Assembly (NCBI GenBank): GCA_012842495.1
Contig: DUSS01000063.1
Coordinates: forward strand, 1-57,926
Source of the DNA: Candidatus Fermentithermobacillaceae bacterium
GTDB lineage: Bacteria > Bacillota > Sulfobacillia > Fermentithermobacillales > DUSS01
DNA: 57,926 nt
Reading direction: 5' to 3'
Shown: positions 48,865-57,171 of the stretch, in pieces
Position numbering within the stretch: the first letter of the stretch is position 1
How the letters are laid out: each line of letters begins with the position of its first letter
The notes under the pieces: generated by a model
The model's database searches: none
What the model saw: only the letters and a program-made list of their open reading frames with translations
What the model was told of the DNA's origin: nothing
Made by a program: the position numbers and the translations under genes

Positions 48865-49311
48865 ATGAGACGCTTTCAACGGAACGGTGACAGGCCGCTC
48901 CGTGAACCCTATTACCTCCAAGAACGGGAAACCCGGCCGGACGAAAGCAAGCAGACTGAAGAGATGAAGAAGCCCGCCGCCGAGTCCCAGCCCGGGTATT
49001 CCCGCAGGTTCCCTCAGGAATTTAAGGGCGACGAAGTTCTGCGGCCGCCGCAGGATGCTGATCTCCGGCCCGATCGCGAACCCGAAGCTGCGGACGAGTT
49101 CGAAGCCGAGACGCAATTCGTCAGACCTCACGGCACCAGTCCGTCTGCCGGGCGTGAACTCCTAAGGGCGACAGGTTTCGGGGAGCTGGCCCGCGCGTAT
49201 GTGCCCGTACAGGTCTATACTCGCATTTTCCCCCCAGAAGAGGCGCTTCGACGAGGGAGCATATTCCCCGAGCTGATCAGAACTCCTCCTCTGTATCAGA
49301 GGCTGGGATAG
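48865..49311 (+). CDS. cotJA: spore coat-associated protein CotJA with N-terminal extension
   Basis: 148 aa from the second ATG (48865, GGAGGG 6 nt before; the ATG at 48859 touches the ribosome site). Residues about 105-148 form the CotJA core ('RAYVPVQVYTRIFPPEEALRRGSIFPELIRTPPLY'). The first ~100 residues are a charged, Pro/Glu/Arg-rich disordered region not present in Bacillus CotJA (about 80 aa in total). It is followed by cotJB after 6 nt. CotJ proteins form an inner coat complex with the manganese-catalase-like CotJC. Confidence 0.88.
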   Translation: MRRFQRNGDRPLREPYYLQERETRPDESKQTEEMKKPAAESQPGYSRRFPQEFKGDEVLRPPQDADLRPDREPEAADEFEAETQFVRPHGTSPSAGRELLRATGFGELARAYVPVQVYTRIFPPEEALRRGSIFPELIRTPPLYQRLG

Positions 49312-49317
49312 ATTGGG

Positions 49318-49593
49318 GTGAGAGAAATGGATCCTGAACAGAGAGCCATGCTGATGGACATAATGCAGCTGGAGTTCACCGCGGTGGACCTTCAGCTCTT
49401 TCTCGACACCCATCCAGACGACCAGAGAGCACTATCGGACTTCCGCGCAACCTCTCAGGCGCTCATGCAAGCCAAGATGTCATACGAATCGAAATACGGG
49501 CCCCTTTTGAGTTACGGATTTGGTATGTCCCCCAATACATGGCGCTGGGTCGATGAGCCCTGGCCCTGGGAAATTAACTGGAAGAGGAGTTGA
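49318..49593 (+). CDS. cotJB: spore coat protein CotJB
   Basis: 91 aa with the CotJB pattern 'LMDIMQLEFTAVDLQLFLDTHPDDQRALSDF' and 'YESKYGPLLSYGFGMSPNTWRWVDEPWPWE', Trp- and Pro-rich at the C-terminus. The start at 49318 is a GTG (gtgagagaaatg), with an ATG two codons in at 49327 as alternative. Its stop directly abuts the cotJC start, indicating coupled translation. Confidence 0.93.
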   Translation: MREMDPEQRAMLMDIMQLEFTAVDLQLFLDTHPDDQRALSDFRATSQALMQAKMSYESKYGPLLSYGFGMSPNTWRWVDEPWPWEINWKRS

Positions 49594-50196
49594 GTGAGCA
49601 TGTGGGTCTATCAGAAGAGCCTTGAATATCCAGTCCGGGTGTCAAGACCCAATCCCCGGATGGCCAAGGAAATCATAACGCAGTATGGCGGTCCGGACGG
49701 CGAACTGGCAGCGTCCCTGAGATACCTGACTCAACGCTACACCATGCCGACGGGCCAGACCAAAGCCCTTTTGACCGACATCGGCACCGAAGAAATGGCC
49801 CACATGGAGATCGTGGCCAGCGTGGTCTACCAGCTTTTGCGGGACGCTTCGGTCGACGAGATCATCAGAGCCGGCATGGACGGTTACTACGCCGACCACG
49901 ACAAGGCCCTTTACTTCGTCAACGCAAGCGGGGCACCCTGGGTAGCTTCCTATATCCAGTCGAAAGGCGATCCCATCACCGACATCACCGAGGACATGGC
50001 CGCCGAGCAGAAAGCCCGCTCCACCTACGAGTATCTCATCCGGCTCTCCGATGACCCGGACGTGACGGATGTGCTGAGGTTCCTGTGGCAGAGGGAAATC
50101 GTTCACTTCCAGCGGTTCGGGGAGGCCTTGAACCACCTCCACGAGTATTATGAGAGGCAGCGGGTGTTTGACATGGGGGCAGCGAGGCAAAAGTAA
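49594..50196 (+). CDS. cotJC: spore coat protein CotJC (manganese-catalase family)
   Basis: 200 aa. Ferritin-like di-manganese motifs: 'GGPDGELAASLRYLTQRYTMP', 'DIGTEEMAHMEIV' (Glu and His ligands), 'DPITDITEDMAAEQKARSTYEYLI' and 'WQREIVHFQRFGEAL'. Length and motifs match CotJC. Probably a coat catalase-like protein that limits peroxide at the spore surface. GTG start in the overlapping context TGAGTGAGCATG; the ATG three codons in (49600) is possible. A degraded fragment of a second copy lies at 53.8 kb. Confidence 0.95.
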   Translation: MSMWVYQKSLEYPVRVSRPNPRMAKEIITQYGGPDGELAASLRYLTQRYTMPTGQTKALLTDIGTEEMAHMEIVASVVYQLLRDASVDEIIRAGMDGYYADHDKALYFVNASGAPWVASYIQSKGDPITDITEDMAAEQKARSTYEYLIRLSDDPDVTDVLRFLWQREIVHFQRFGEALNHLHEYYERQRVFDMGAARQK

Positions 50197-50750
50197 GACA
50201 ACGCGGAAGGACCGGCTACGCGTTGCAACACAGGCGGCGGCCACCTCGTGCTGAGATAGAGGACACTCACGTGTGGTCACCGGGGCCGCCGCATACCAGC
50301 GAATATCTCTTACCAAACTTGCGCGGCAGGCTGTCCTTCGGCCACCCACTATAGAACTTGCATTAGACTCGCTATACGATGCAGACGAAAAGTGGCAATT
50401 GCTGGGGGTGCCTGAACCGCTGCCGCAAAAAGCCCGAAGCACTGTGGGCAGACCGGATACTGCCTTGACTAGCCTCGCACGTCTGCCGGAGATAGCAAGG
50501 GCATTTCGCTCAACCCCCAAGCGTTAGTACAGGTCTGGTTCCGCAACTCTGCTTCACTATACATTGTTTTCCGCCAAAGAATTGCAGCCGAGTGCGGAGT
50601 ATGCGTCTACCCCCCAGTCTTCCAACCGTTTTATCAAGCAGTGGGGAACTCCGCCCAAAGGGCAGGTGTCCGGCAATTGGCCTTGATAGGCTAGACCATC
50701 CACGTACCTTGGTTCGAAACCTGTTCTCGCGTCTGTTCCTCGAATAAACC
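50197..50750. other. gap after cotJC
   Basis: 554 nt. A 9-bp GC-rich inverted repeat (GCGGCGGCC 50234-50242, complement 50284-50292) may end the cotJ transcript. An 84-codon frame on the plus strand (50273-50527) has no ribosome site and resembles nothing I know; it could be a gene remnant, given the degraded region that follows. Nothing else supported. Confidence 0.45.
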
Positions 50751-51830
50751 CTATGGCGGTTCCGGCCCAACGTAGTACACAGTGTACGCCGTGTACCCTG
50801 CATAAGACCCGCGCGAATTGGGGTCGCGCCACTCGCGCTTGTCTATTGCAAATACCAGACCGCCGTTCGGCGTCGATACAGACCAGAGCACGCCAGCCCC
50901 GTCTGACCGAACCTCCTGCAATGGAACCTTCAGGTGCCAAACGACTTGGTCACCGGCTAACAAAATAACTCCGTCCATACTACCTGCCAGGCGCAGTCTG
51001 CTGTCGGGTGGATCAATCACGCTATCCTTGAGAACCCGTACCCCATCCACCGCCGGCTCATCGAACTTGCCCCTGTAACTTAGCTCCGAACCTGGTTGAG
51101 CGGAAATCACCGTAACGGTACCGGCCGCCGGTCCCTGCAGGCCCACATCGACAACGAAATCCGCCCCGGGAATGCGGCTGCCGCTCCAGGAGCTTATGCT
51201 GGTCCCGCCTTCGATTCGCAGGGTGGCGCCGTCCTTACCCGGGACAGGAAATGTGAGGGTCAGGTCTTCCATATATGCTGCGTATGTGTGCTCGCCGGCG
51301 GCAAGCAGTTCGGAACCGAGCGGCTCTTTGAGGTCGAACTCCGTCACCGTAACGGTGTTAAGGTCTATCACCACACCTTCGCCGTGCTGGCTCAGCACCA
51401 CCACAGGCGCCGCGCCGCTACCCCTCGGCCATACTTTAGGCTGCACCGCGACGTACAGTGGTGACGGAAACGGTCGTTCGTACAACACATGATGTTTGAT
51501 GCTAGTGGGGGCAGCCTCTCCGGTCAAAGCAGAAGGCCAGGCAGGTCCGGTCGCGAGAACGCCTTCCTGGGCGCCCGCAAACATGAGGCCAAGGGTGGTG
51601 AAAACAAGGGTCACGCAAGCAGCAATACGAGTAGATCGAACTTCCCCCAGCTTCTCTCCCGCCGCAAGACCGCACGAAACAGCGAAAGCGACTCCCGACA
51701 AGAATGAGTAGAAGTAGAGTGAGATGCGGGCGTAAAAATCGTAGCCGCCAATGGGAAGCATGTTGAACCCGACCTGGTATGCAATCCAGATGACCGCAAC
51801 GGCGAGGACTGTCGGGAGGGGCCGCCTCAA
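50751..51830 (-). CDS. unknown membrane protein with large extracytoplasmic beta-rich domain
   Basis: 359 aa. Three hydrophobic segments in the first 90 residues ('VLAVAVIWIAYQVGFNML', 'FYSFLSGVAFAVSCGLAAG', 'IAACVTLVFTTLGLMFAGA'), then about 270 residues that look beta-rich and lack Cys, with many Val/Thr/Gly alternations ('VVIDLNTVTVTEFDLKEPLGSELLAAGEHTYAAYMEDLTLTFPVPGKDG'). I do not recognise a family. The TTG start at 51830 has a poor ribosome site, and the stop codon eight codons upstream limits the alternatives, so the N-terminus may be damaged by the rearranged DNA that follows. Confidence 0.7.
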   Translation of the reverse strand: MRRPLPTVLAVAVIWIAYQVGFNMLPIGGYDFYARISLYFYSFLSGVAFAVSCGLAAGEKLGEVRSTRIAACVTLVFTTLGLMFAGAQEGVLATGPAWPSALTGEAAPTSIKHHVLYERPFPSPLYVAVQPKVWPRGSGAAPVVVLSQHGEGVVIDLNTVTVTEFDLKEPLGSELLAAGEHTYAAYMEDLTLTFPVPGKDGATLRIEGGTSISSWSGSRIPGADFVVDVGLQGPAAGTVTVISAQPGSELSYRGKFDEPAVDGVRVLKDSVIDPPDSRLRLAGSMDGVILLAGDQVVWHLKVPLQEVRSDGAGVLWSVSTPNGGLVFAIDKREWRDPNSRGSYAGYTAYTVYYVGPEPP

Positions 51831-51977
51831 GGCCCGTGGACACGGAATTAGTGACGGTTATCGAGTTACATAAGCCGGTAGTTTCAAAACGAACAGCGCT
51901 GGCTGAGGATGAAATCTTCGCCTGCGTACGTGGGCGAACCTGAAGGCAACGGCATAGCGGTATGGTTTACTAGGATA

Positions 51978-52586
51978 GTGGCGGCGAGCGCGTTTTCTGA
52001 ATTGGACCGGGCGAAACAGTCGGGACCGGCTGCAGGCCGGACCCGGACAAGGAACAGCCACGGAGGTGGCCGCCAGAGACAGACTCACAGGTTGGTTTCT
52101 TCGGCCGCCACACCGATGATGTCTTCATCGATTCAGTTTCTCTTCAGTTGGGCACCGTAGAGAAGCGCTGTGGATACCTGAATGTTGATGAGCCTGGGCC
52201 AGCCACCCGTATGAGGACCTATGGCCTCTATTGCCTGGTCGGTGAAGATGCCTGTCACCGCGCCAGCGAGTTTGAGCCTGTTTGGAGGTACCCCTTGACC
52301 TCGGTTTTGTCCAGGGGCTCGAACTTGTACTGAACGATGATGCGCTGGGACAGGGACTGTGCCTGATTGAGTCTGAGGCGGGATTGAAACAAAGGGAGGC
52401 CCGACATGATGAGAACGAAGCGGTTTTTCGAGTCCATCGAGAACTTGAAGATCATGGCCAGGTCGAGGAGGATGTCTGAACGGTTGAGGTGCATCTCGTC
52501 CATGATGAAGACATTCACCGTTGACGCACGGCGCCGAAACTATGCCGCGGATAGAAGGTGTAGTTGCCATCAGCAACTGATGACCC
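51978..52586. repeat. direct repeat copy A (about 609 bp, transposon ATPase fragment)
   Basis: Nearly identical (by eye about 95 percent) to 54186-54795. Both copies begin at the same base (GTGGCGGCGAGCGCG) and end within the same CTGATGACCC. The right ends show no inverted repeat of the left end. Confidence 0.9.
52083..52518 (-). pseudogene. 5'-truncated, frameshifted ExeA-like transposition ATPase (copy A)
   Basis: Minus-strand remnant of an AAA ATPase of the type that accompanies rve transposases. Walker B 'VFIMDEMHLN' and the sensor/lid part ('FKFSMDSKNRFVLIMSGLPLFQSRLRLNQAQSLSQRIIVQYKFEPL') are intact, but Walker A is missing. Relative to copy B one base is lost near 52285, shifting the frame after 'EVKGYL', and a CGA codon has become TGA near 52135, so the last ~20 residues are cut off. 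Not functional. Confidence 0.85.
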
Positions 52587-52703
52587 GGCAGTTGCCGCAA
52601 GCGTAAGAGGAACGTACTTGCGCATTCCCTTTGCCACCCCACTGACCTGACAAAACATTCGGACCCGTAAAAGCTGCCATCAGAACATTACCATAGTTTT
52701 TGC

Positions 52704-53279
52704 TCACAGTGAAGTCGAATTGTGGCACCCAATTTCGCAAAAACACTGCTCATAGAACCGGACGATATCCGGGCGGTCAAGTGCCCGGCTGAGTTCGGCT
52801 ACTATTGGATCCATGTACTGCCGGTCGAGGGTTCTCCCTTGCCGCTTCACAATCTCTCGTACATCTTCTCTGTCCTGTGGTCGGTCGGATATCACCTTGT
52901 GGATGATCAGATCCTCCGGGGAGCACACCTTAATTGGTCTCCCACCTACAACAACCGTGCGTGCACGGCGAATCGCTTTCTCTTCATAGGGCAAACCCGC
53001 CAGCACCAAATCAACGCGTACCTCGCCGACCTGCATAGGAATAACCCGGTGCTGCTGTGCAAATTCCAGCGGATCGGGGGGTAGCACACGAAACCGCCGT
53101 CTCAGATGCTCCACCATAACCGGCAGCTCATCAGGTGGGCAGCTCACCGTCAGATCAAGGTCTCGCGTGACTCGGGAACGCCCCCAAAAAAGTACCGCAA
53201 ACCCACCAATGACCATATACGGTATCTGCTGCTCCCCGAGAAAGCTAACTACTTCTAGCAAAGCGTCGTCAAGATGCAA
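52704..53279 (-). CDS. MNT/AbiEii-type nucleotidyltransferase-like protein
   Basis: 191 aa from a TTG at 53279 that has GAGGAG 8 nt upstream; a GTG at 53288 is also open. The nucleotidyltransferase core is 'YMVIGGFAVLFWGRSRVTRDLDLTVSCP' (GG...DLD metal-binding pair), followed by 'VGEVRVDLVLAGLPYEEKAIRRARTVVVGGRPIKVCSPEDLIIHKVISDRPQDREDV', typical of the DUF6036/AbiEii-like group in toxin-antitoxin or phage defence modules. The start overlaps the upstream small gene's stop, so the two are a unit. It lies between the two copies of the direct repeat. Confidence 0.85.
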   Translation of the reverse strand: MHLDDALLEVVSFLGEQQIPYMVIGGFAVLFWGRSRVTRDLDLTVSCPPDELPVMVEHLRRRFRVLPPDPLEFAQQHRVIPMQVGEVRVDLVLAGLPYEEKAIRRARTVVVGGRPIKVCSPEDLIIHKVISDRPQDREDVREIVKRQGRTLDRQYMDPIVAELSRALDRPDIVRFYEQCFCEIGCHNSTSL

Positions 53280-53532
53280 AGCTACCACTCCTCAGGCGCG
53301 CAAACGCTTCTCGCATGCGCCGAATGCGGGCAACCTTTTGCATGTCAATTCCTGTCTCACGCCAGCCCGGTGAATACCGAAGGGAAAAGTCCCACGCATC
53401 GGAGTACCACCGGAGAAGTTCCTCTGGACTTAAGGGCAGCTCACCACACTGCTGTTCCCACTCGTTGAAGGCCCGCCACTGCCCCAACCTTTCTCGCAGC
53501 TTATCCGGGTCAATATGCCACGTTCGCTCCAT
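53269..53532 (-). CDS. small partner protein of the nucleotidyltransferase module
   Basis: 87 aa from the ATG at 53532 (GGAGGTCAGTAGGGC upstream); the longer open frame is Cys/Trp-rich and unlikely. Sequence 'MERTWHIDPDKLRERLGQWRAFNEWEQQ' and 'SPEELLRWYSDAWDFSLRYSP' is helical and Trp-rich. Overlaps the nucleotidyltransferase by 11 nt. Similar small genes precede AbiEii-like enzymes and are presumed antitoxins or cofactors; I cannot assign a family. In the stretch from 53533 to 54185 no intact gene is seen, only the fragments listed separately. Confidence 0.75.
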   Translation of the reverse strand: MERTWHIDPDKLRERLGQWRAFNEWEQQCGELPLSPEELLRWYSDAWDFSLRYSPGWRETGIDMQKVARIRRMREAFARLRSGSFAS

Positions 53533-53792
53533 TGCCCTACTGACCTCCGGGGCTTCACAACCCCAACTTTCCAGAATACACAGGCTACTAGAACCCCAGG
53601 TATCCGTCCATCTGGTTTCGCTTCCACAACCAGTATAACACCGTTCTAGCACCGCACCCAAACCGGAGCACCCACCCAAGCCGCGAAACGCACCATTTTA
53701 CGCTAAGGCGGGGACCGGCAGGATTCCCTGGTGCCGGCATAGATATTGTGCGAGCGGCATTCGCTTTCATCCCACTTTCCGAGTTGCCCATT

Positions 53793-53867
53793 GGTACAGA
53801 CGGCGAGCTGGCAGGGTTCTTGCGATATCCGACTCAACGCTATCATGCCGACAGGCCAAGACCAAAG
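53793..53867 (+). pseudogene. fragment of a second cotJC
   Basis: About 75 nt clearly related to cotJC positions 49689-49767: both read GGT-C/A-GACGGCGA-CTGGCAG, then ACTCAACGCTA, then CATGCCGAC-GGCCA. Two small indels shift the frame. The sequence around it is unrelated, so this is a relic of a duplicated or transferred coat gene. Confidence 0.85.
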
Positions 53868-54051
53868 AGCGGCGAGCAGCGCTCTACCACCCCTGTACTT
53901 TCTCCACGTCTGGTGGGCCGATCCTTCCGGCTGAGTAGCAACACGGTCGTGCGCGACCGCCACTTAAGCACGTACCTCTTTGTCCAATCAAACGTTCTCC
54001 GAACAGCTGTGGAGTACCCTTCCCTGCGCCACCCCGAAATGCCCTTCTAGC

Positions 54052-54153
54052 AACGGGACATTGTGCTGCGAGTTCTGAGAGGAGAGCCCATAGACGAGGT
54101 GGCGCGGGAGCTCAACATGCCGGCACATGTCATCGCCCAGTTGAGGGGATAAC
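54052..54153 (+). pseudogene. relic of a transposase helix-turn-helix domain
   Basis: A 33-codon frame ending in TAA, preceded by an in-frame TAG: 'RDIVLRVLRGEPIDEVAREL' followed by 'NMPAHVIAQLRG'. This is the N-terminal HTH pattern of IS3-like OrfA transposases ('R.LRGE..D.VAREL..P...L..WR'). No start codon and no downstream continuation. Confidence 0.6.
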
Positions 54154-54185
54154 TGCGTCTGCGGAAGGTCTTGCACACTCATCTC

Positions 54186-54795
54186 GTGGCGGCGAGCGCG
54201 TTTTCTGAATTGGACCGGGCGAAACAGTCGGGACCGGCTGCAGGCCGGACCCGGACAAGGAACAGCCACGGAAGTGGCCGCCAGAGACAGACTCACAGGT
54301 TGGTTTCTTCGGCCGCCACACCGATGATGTCTTCATCGATTCGGTTTCTCTTCAGTTGGGCACCGTAGAGAAGCGCTGTGGATACCTGAATGTTGATGAG
54401 CCTGGGCCAGCCACCCGTATGAGGACCTATGGCCTCTATTGCCTGGTCGGTGAAGATGCCTGTCACGGCACCGGCGAGTCTGAGCCTGTCGTCGACGTAC
54501 CCCTTGACCTCGGTTTCGCCCAAGGGCTCGAACTTGTACTGAACGATGATGCGCTGGGACAGGGACTGAGCCTGATTGAGTCTGAGGCGGGATTGACACA
54601 AAGGGAGGCCCGACATGATGAGAACGAAGCGGTTTTTCGAGTCCATGGAGAACTTGAAGATCATGGCCAGGTCGAGGAGGATGTCTGAACGGTTGAAGTG
54701 CATCTCGTCCATGATGAAGACATTCACCGTTGACGCACGGCGCCGAAACTATGCCGCGGATAGAAGGTGTAGTTGCCCTCAACAACTGATGACCC
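54186..54795. repeat. direct repeat copy B (about 610 bp, transposon ATPase fragment)
   Basis: Second copy of the 51978-52586 repeat, same orientation, separated by about 1.6 kb that holds the nucleotidyltransferase pair and the cotJC relic. One extra base relative to copy A restores the ATPase frame. Confidence 0.9.
54293..54727 (-). pseudogene. 5'-truncated ExeA-like transposition ATPase (copy B, frame intact)
   Basis: 144 codons: Walker B 'VFIMDEMHFN', 'DSKNRFVLIMSGLPLCQSRL', 'EPLGETEVKGYVDDRLRLAGAVTGIFTDQAIEAIGPHTGGWPRLINIQVSTALLYGAQLKRNRIDEDIIGVAAEE'. Matches the C-terminal half of ATPases encoded beside rve-type transposases. The codon before the first ATG is TGA and there is no Walker A, so ATP hydrolysis is not expected. 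No partner transposase is present here. Confidence 0.85.
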
Positions 54796-54814
54796 CTTCG
54801 TGTTGCACCTGCAC

Positions 54815-56452
54815 TCACGAAATCTGAGCGCTGGAAATCGTGTCCTGGCCCGGGTAAGACCCGAGGATCTTGACCAGGTTCTCGACCATGTCCATCTCCA
54901 CTCTATCAACCTCAGTCCGCACATCATCCATCAGCGATGACATCCGGACGAACCGCTGCACCAGGTCCCGTGTCATTCCGCGCACCCGGGCCAGTTCGTG
55001 TGGCGACGAGTAGGGTCCCTTCTCCCTGATTAGCTGGGCAAGAGAGCCATCTACACCGACCACGGTACGCAGATCCACCAGCGATGCGGAGTTGAGATCA
55101 AAGGTATGAGTTCTGGGCAATGCCAGGTACTGATCAAATACCGACGTCCCAACCTTGAAATCCGGATTAGCCAGCCAGACCGAAGGGGTCTTAGAAAACC
55201 CCTGACACGCAGTGATGTCTGACACGACGTCGTTCAGGAAATCGCGTTCATCCGGGAACTCGTCGACGTACGCCGATACCAAAGTGCTTATATCATGCGG
55301 CTTGTATTCATACAGAACATGAGCAATCTTGAGGTACTGACGCTCCAAAGGTGATGCTTCCTCGGCATCGCTGCCAAACGCCGATTGAAGCGACGTGGGA
55401 AAGCACGTGATTCCGGCAGCAACGGATCTCCGAATCCACTCCGTGAGGAACGCGGCCACAACCCCCTCGCAAGAGCTGAGCATTCCGGAGGTCTTTTCTG
55501 GATCCGACTTTCTGCCGGGGACTATGTTCTCTACCAGGTACGCCTCGTACATCGCGCCTCTGTTCAGGAGCTCACCCACAACCTCAGGTTCGCGGGAAGC
55601 CAGGTTCTTCTTCACGGCCGAATACCGTAATACCTGCTCTGCCTGCGGATACCACCGAAAAAAGGTCTCTCTGAGACCTGGCGACGAGGAGGGGCCTTGG
55701 AGAAGCTCGTCCCCGTACTGCCGGACCATTGCTTCGTGAAGTTCATGAATCTTCCGGTCCGTGGCCAGCGTCGCTGTGTCCACTTCAGCATAGGGATCAT
55801 CCACTGCCATGACCTGCATGTGCACGGCGAATCCCTCATCGAACGCTATCCACCGATCGGTGCGTACGCCGACGGCGTGGACCTGGTTTGCATTGGTGAG
55901 CGGCTCCGGACCAACCAGCTGCCTCAGTAACAGGTGACAAAGCTCGTGAGGGAATATTTGATCGATGGCTCCGAAGCGGCCCGACAGACCTGCGTTCATG
56001 TTGAGATCCACGTAGCCGGCATCCGGCTTTTCAACATCTTCAAGGTAAAACCCCCGCCGGGCGAATCCGCCCACGTTTCGGGATATCAGAAGGTAGGCGG
56101 GCTCCGGAGCAGCCCCGCCTCGCTTCGAGAGGTATTCCTGACAAAGACGATATACTCTCAGAAATCGTCCGGAAAACCCTCGACTGAGTGTCGCCTGTAA
56201 CTGGCCTGGTCTCGGGTGATACCACAAGACCGGCAGCCCGTTTCGCTTCTCTCCCGTGTCCTCGAGAACTACCAGCAGGGATGATTCTCTTGTCAGGACA
56301 ACCGCCTCCCTCGTTATGGCGTCCCGTTCGCTATTATACTCCCGCATACTCCCGTAGCCCGACGCCCCCGCTGATGCGAGAGAATCCTGGTCAAGGCATG
56401 CTCTCCGGCCGGAGAGCTTTGGTGATGCGAAGCAGAGCTCTAAAGCTGTCAA
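54815..56452 (-). CDS. putative zinc metalloprotease with C-terminal helix-hairpin-helix region
   Basis: Up to 545 aa; the N-terminus is uncertain because the frame starts at the broken IS256 junction. ATG at 56347 (codon 36) is a more natural start, though without a clear ribosome site. A gluzincin-like active site is visible: HELCH in 'QIFPHELCHLLLRQLVG' near residue 190, with a downstream Glu in 'WIAFDEGFAVHMQ' as third ligand. The C-terminal 90 residues carry a ComEA-type HhH repeat pair ('LNSASLVDLRTVVGVDGSLAQLIREKGPYSSPHELARVRGMTRDLVQRF'). No signal peptide or membrane segment. I know of no family with this pairing. The stop is 20 nt from repeat copy B. Confidence 0.75.
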   Translation of the reverse strand: MTALELCFASPKLSGRRACLDQDSLASAGASGYGSMREYNSERDAITREAVVLTRESSLLVVLEDTGEKRNGLPVLWYHPRPGQLQATLSRGFSGRFLRVYRLCQEYLSKRGGAAPEPAYLLISRNVGGFARRGFYLEDVEKPDAGYVDLNMNAGLSGRFGAIDQIFPHELCHLLLRQLVGPEPLTNANQVHAVGVRTDRWIAFDEGFAVHMQVMAVDDPYAEVDTATLATDRKIHELHEAMVRQYGDELLQGPSSSPGLRETFFRWYPQAEQVLRYSAVKKNLASREPEVVGELLNRGAMYEAYLVENIVPGRKSDPEKTSGMLSSCEGVVAAFLTEWIRRSVAAGITCFPTSLQSAFGSDAEEASPLERQYLKIAHVLYEYKPHDISTLVSAYVDEFPDERDFLNDVVSDITACQGFSKTPSVWLANPDFKVGTSVFDQYLALPRTHTFDLNSASLVDLRTVVGVDGSLAQLIREKGPYSSPHELARVRGMTRDLVQRFVRMSSLMDDVRTEVDRVEMDMVENLVKILGSYPGQDTISSAQIS

Positions 56453-56470
56453 ACCGTCCGTCCCCGATCA

Positions 56471-57058
56471 TTAGACCTCGCGATAACCGTTCTGGTTTAT
56501 CCCGGTCGCGACCAGTACGCTGCAAAGGCGAAGTCTGCCGTCTTTTTGCACCCGGATAAGCACGGCATCCACCACTAGAAAGGGATACACCCTCTCACCC
56601 AGGTCGCGCTCATTCCACTCGCGGACTATCTCGTCGGGCTTCTTACACAGCTCCGGTGCGGTCGACCGCAAAAACTCCATACCGCACAACTCCTCAACCA
56701 CAGCCCGCATCTGTCAGGTGGACACGCCGTTCACCACCATTTTTACCGTGGCAAGAAGAAGAGCCTGCTCGCTTCGCTGATGACGTTCGAAAAGGTCAGT
56801 CGAGAAACTATCTTTGCGCACCCGGGGAACCTGCAGGTTGAGCTCGCCAACCCGGCTTTTGAGCAGTCTCGGTCGATGCCCGTTGCCGTACCCCTGCCGT
56901 TCTTCAGTGCGCTCATACGGCACAGATTTCAGCTGCTCGGTGACCCGAGCCTCCAGGATTTGCTTGACCACCTGCTCAACCAGACGTGCAAGGCCATCAT
57001 CCCTAACAAACAACTGCTGCAGGATCTCGCCATCTATGGTAACTTGGTACTGGCCCAT
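56471..57058 (-). pseudogene. broken IS256-family (mutator) transposase
   Basis: The start ATG at 57058 has GGAGGGG upstream. Residues 'QVTIDGEILQQLFVRDDGLARLVEQVVKQILEARVTEQL' and 'LNLQVPRVRKDSFSTDLFERHQRSEQALLLATVKMVVNGVST' are the IS256 N-terminus. An in-frame TGA (56711-56713) sits where the family has Arg in 'GVSTR', and the frame resumes as 'RAVVEELCG...'. It continues through 'YPFLVVDAVLIRVQKDGRL' to 'GINQNGYREV' and then stops; the following 'MIGDG' block is out of frame, and the catalytic C-terminal half is gone. Confidence 0.9.
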
Positions 57059-57171
57059 CCTTGCCCCTCCTGGTGATGTTTGATTGCACACCTACTCATC
57101 TACCAAAGGCAGGATGGTCTTTCCTCCTTTTAAGGCTCGTGACTCGCAGACTTTTACACTTGTGATTGACG

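Noticed and set aside
50273-50527. 84-codon plus-strand frame after cotJC
   Set aside because: No ribosome site and no recognisable family; kept only as a possible remnant in the description of the gap.
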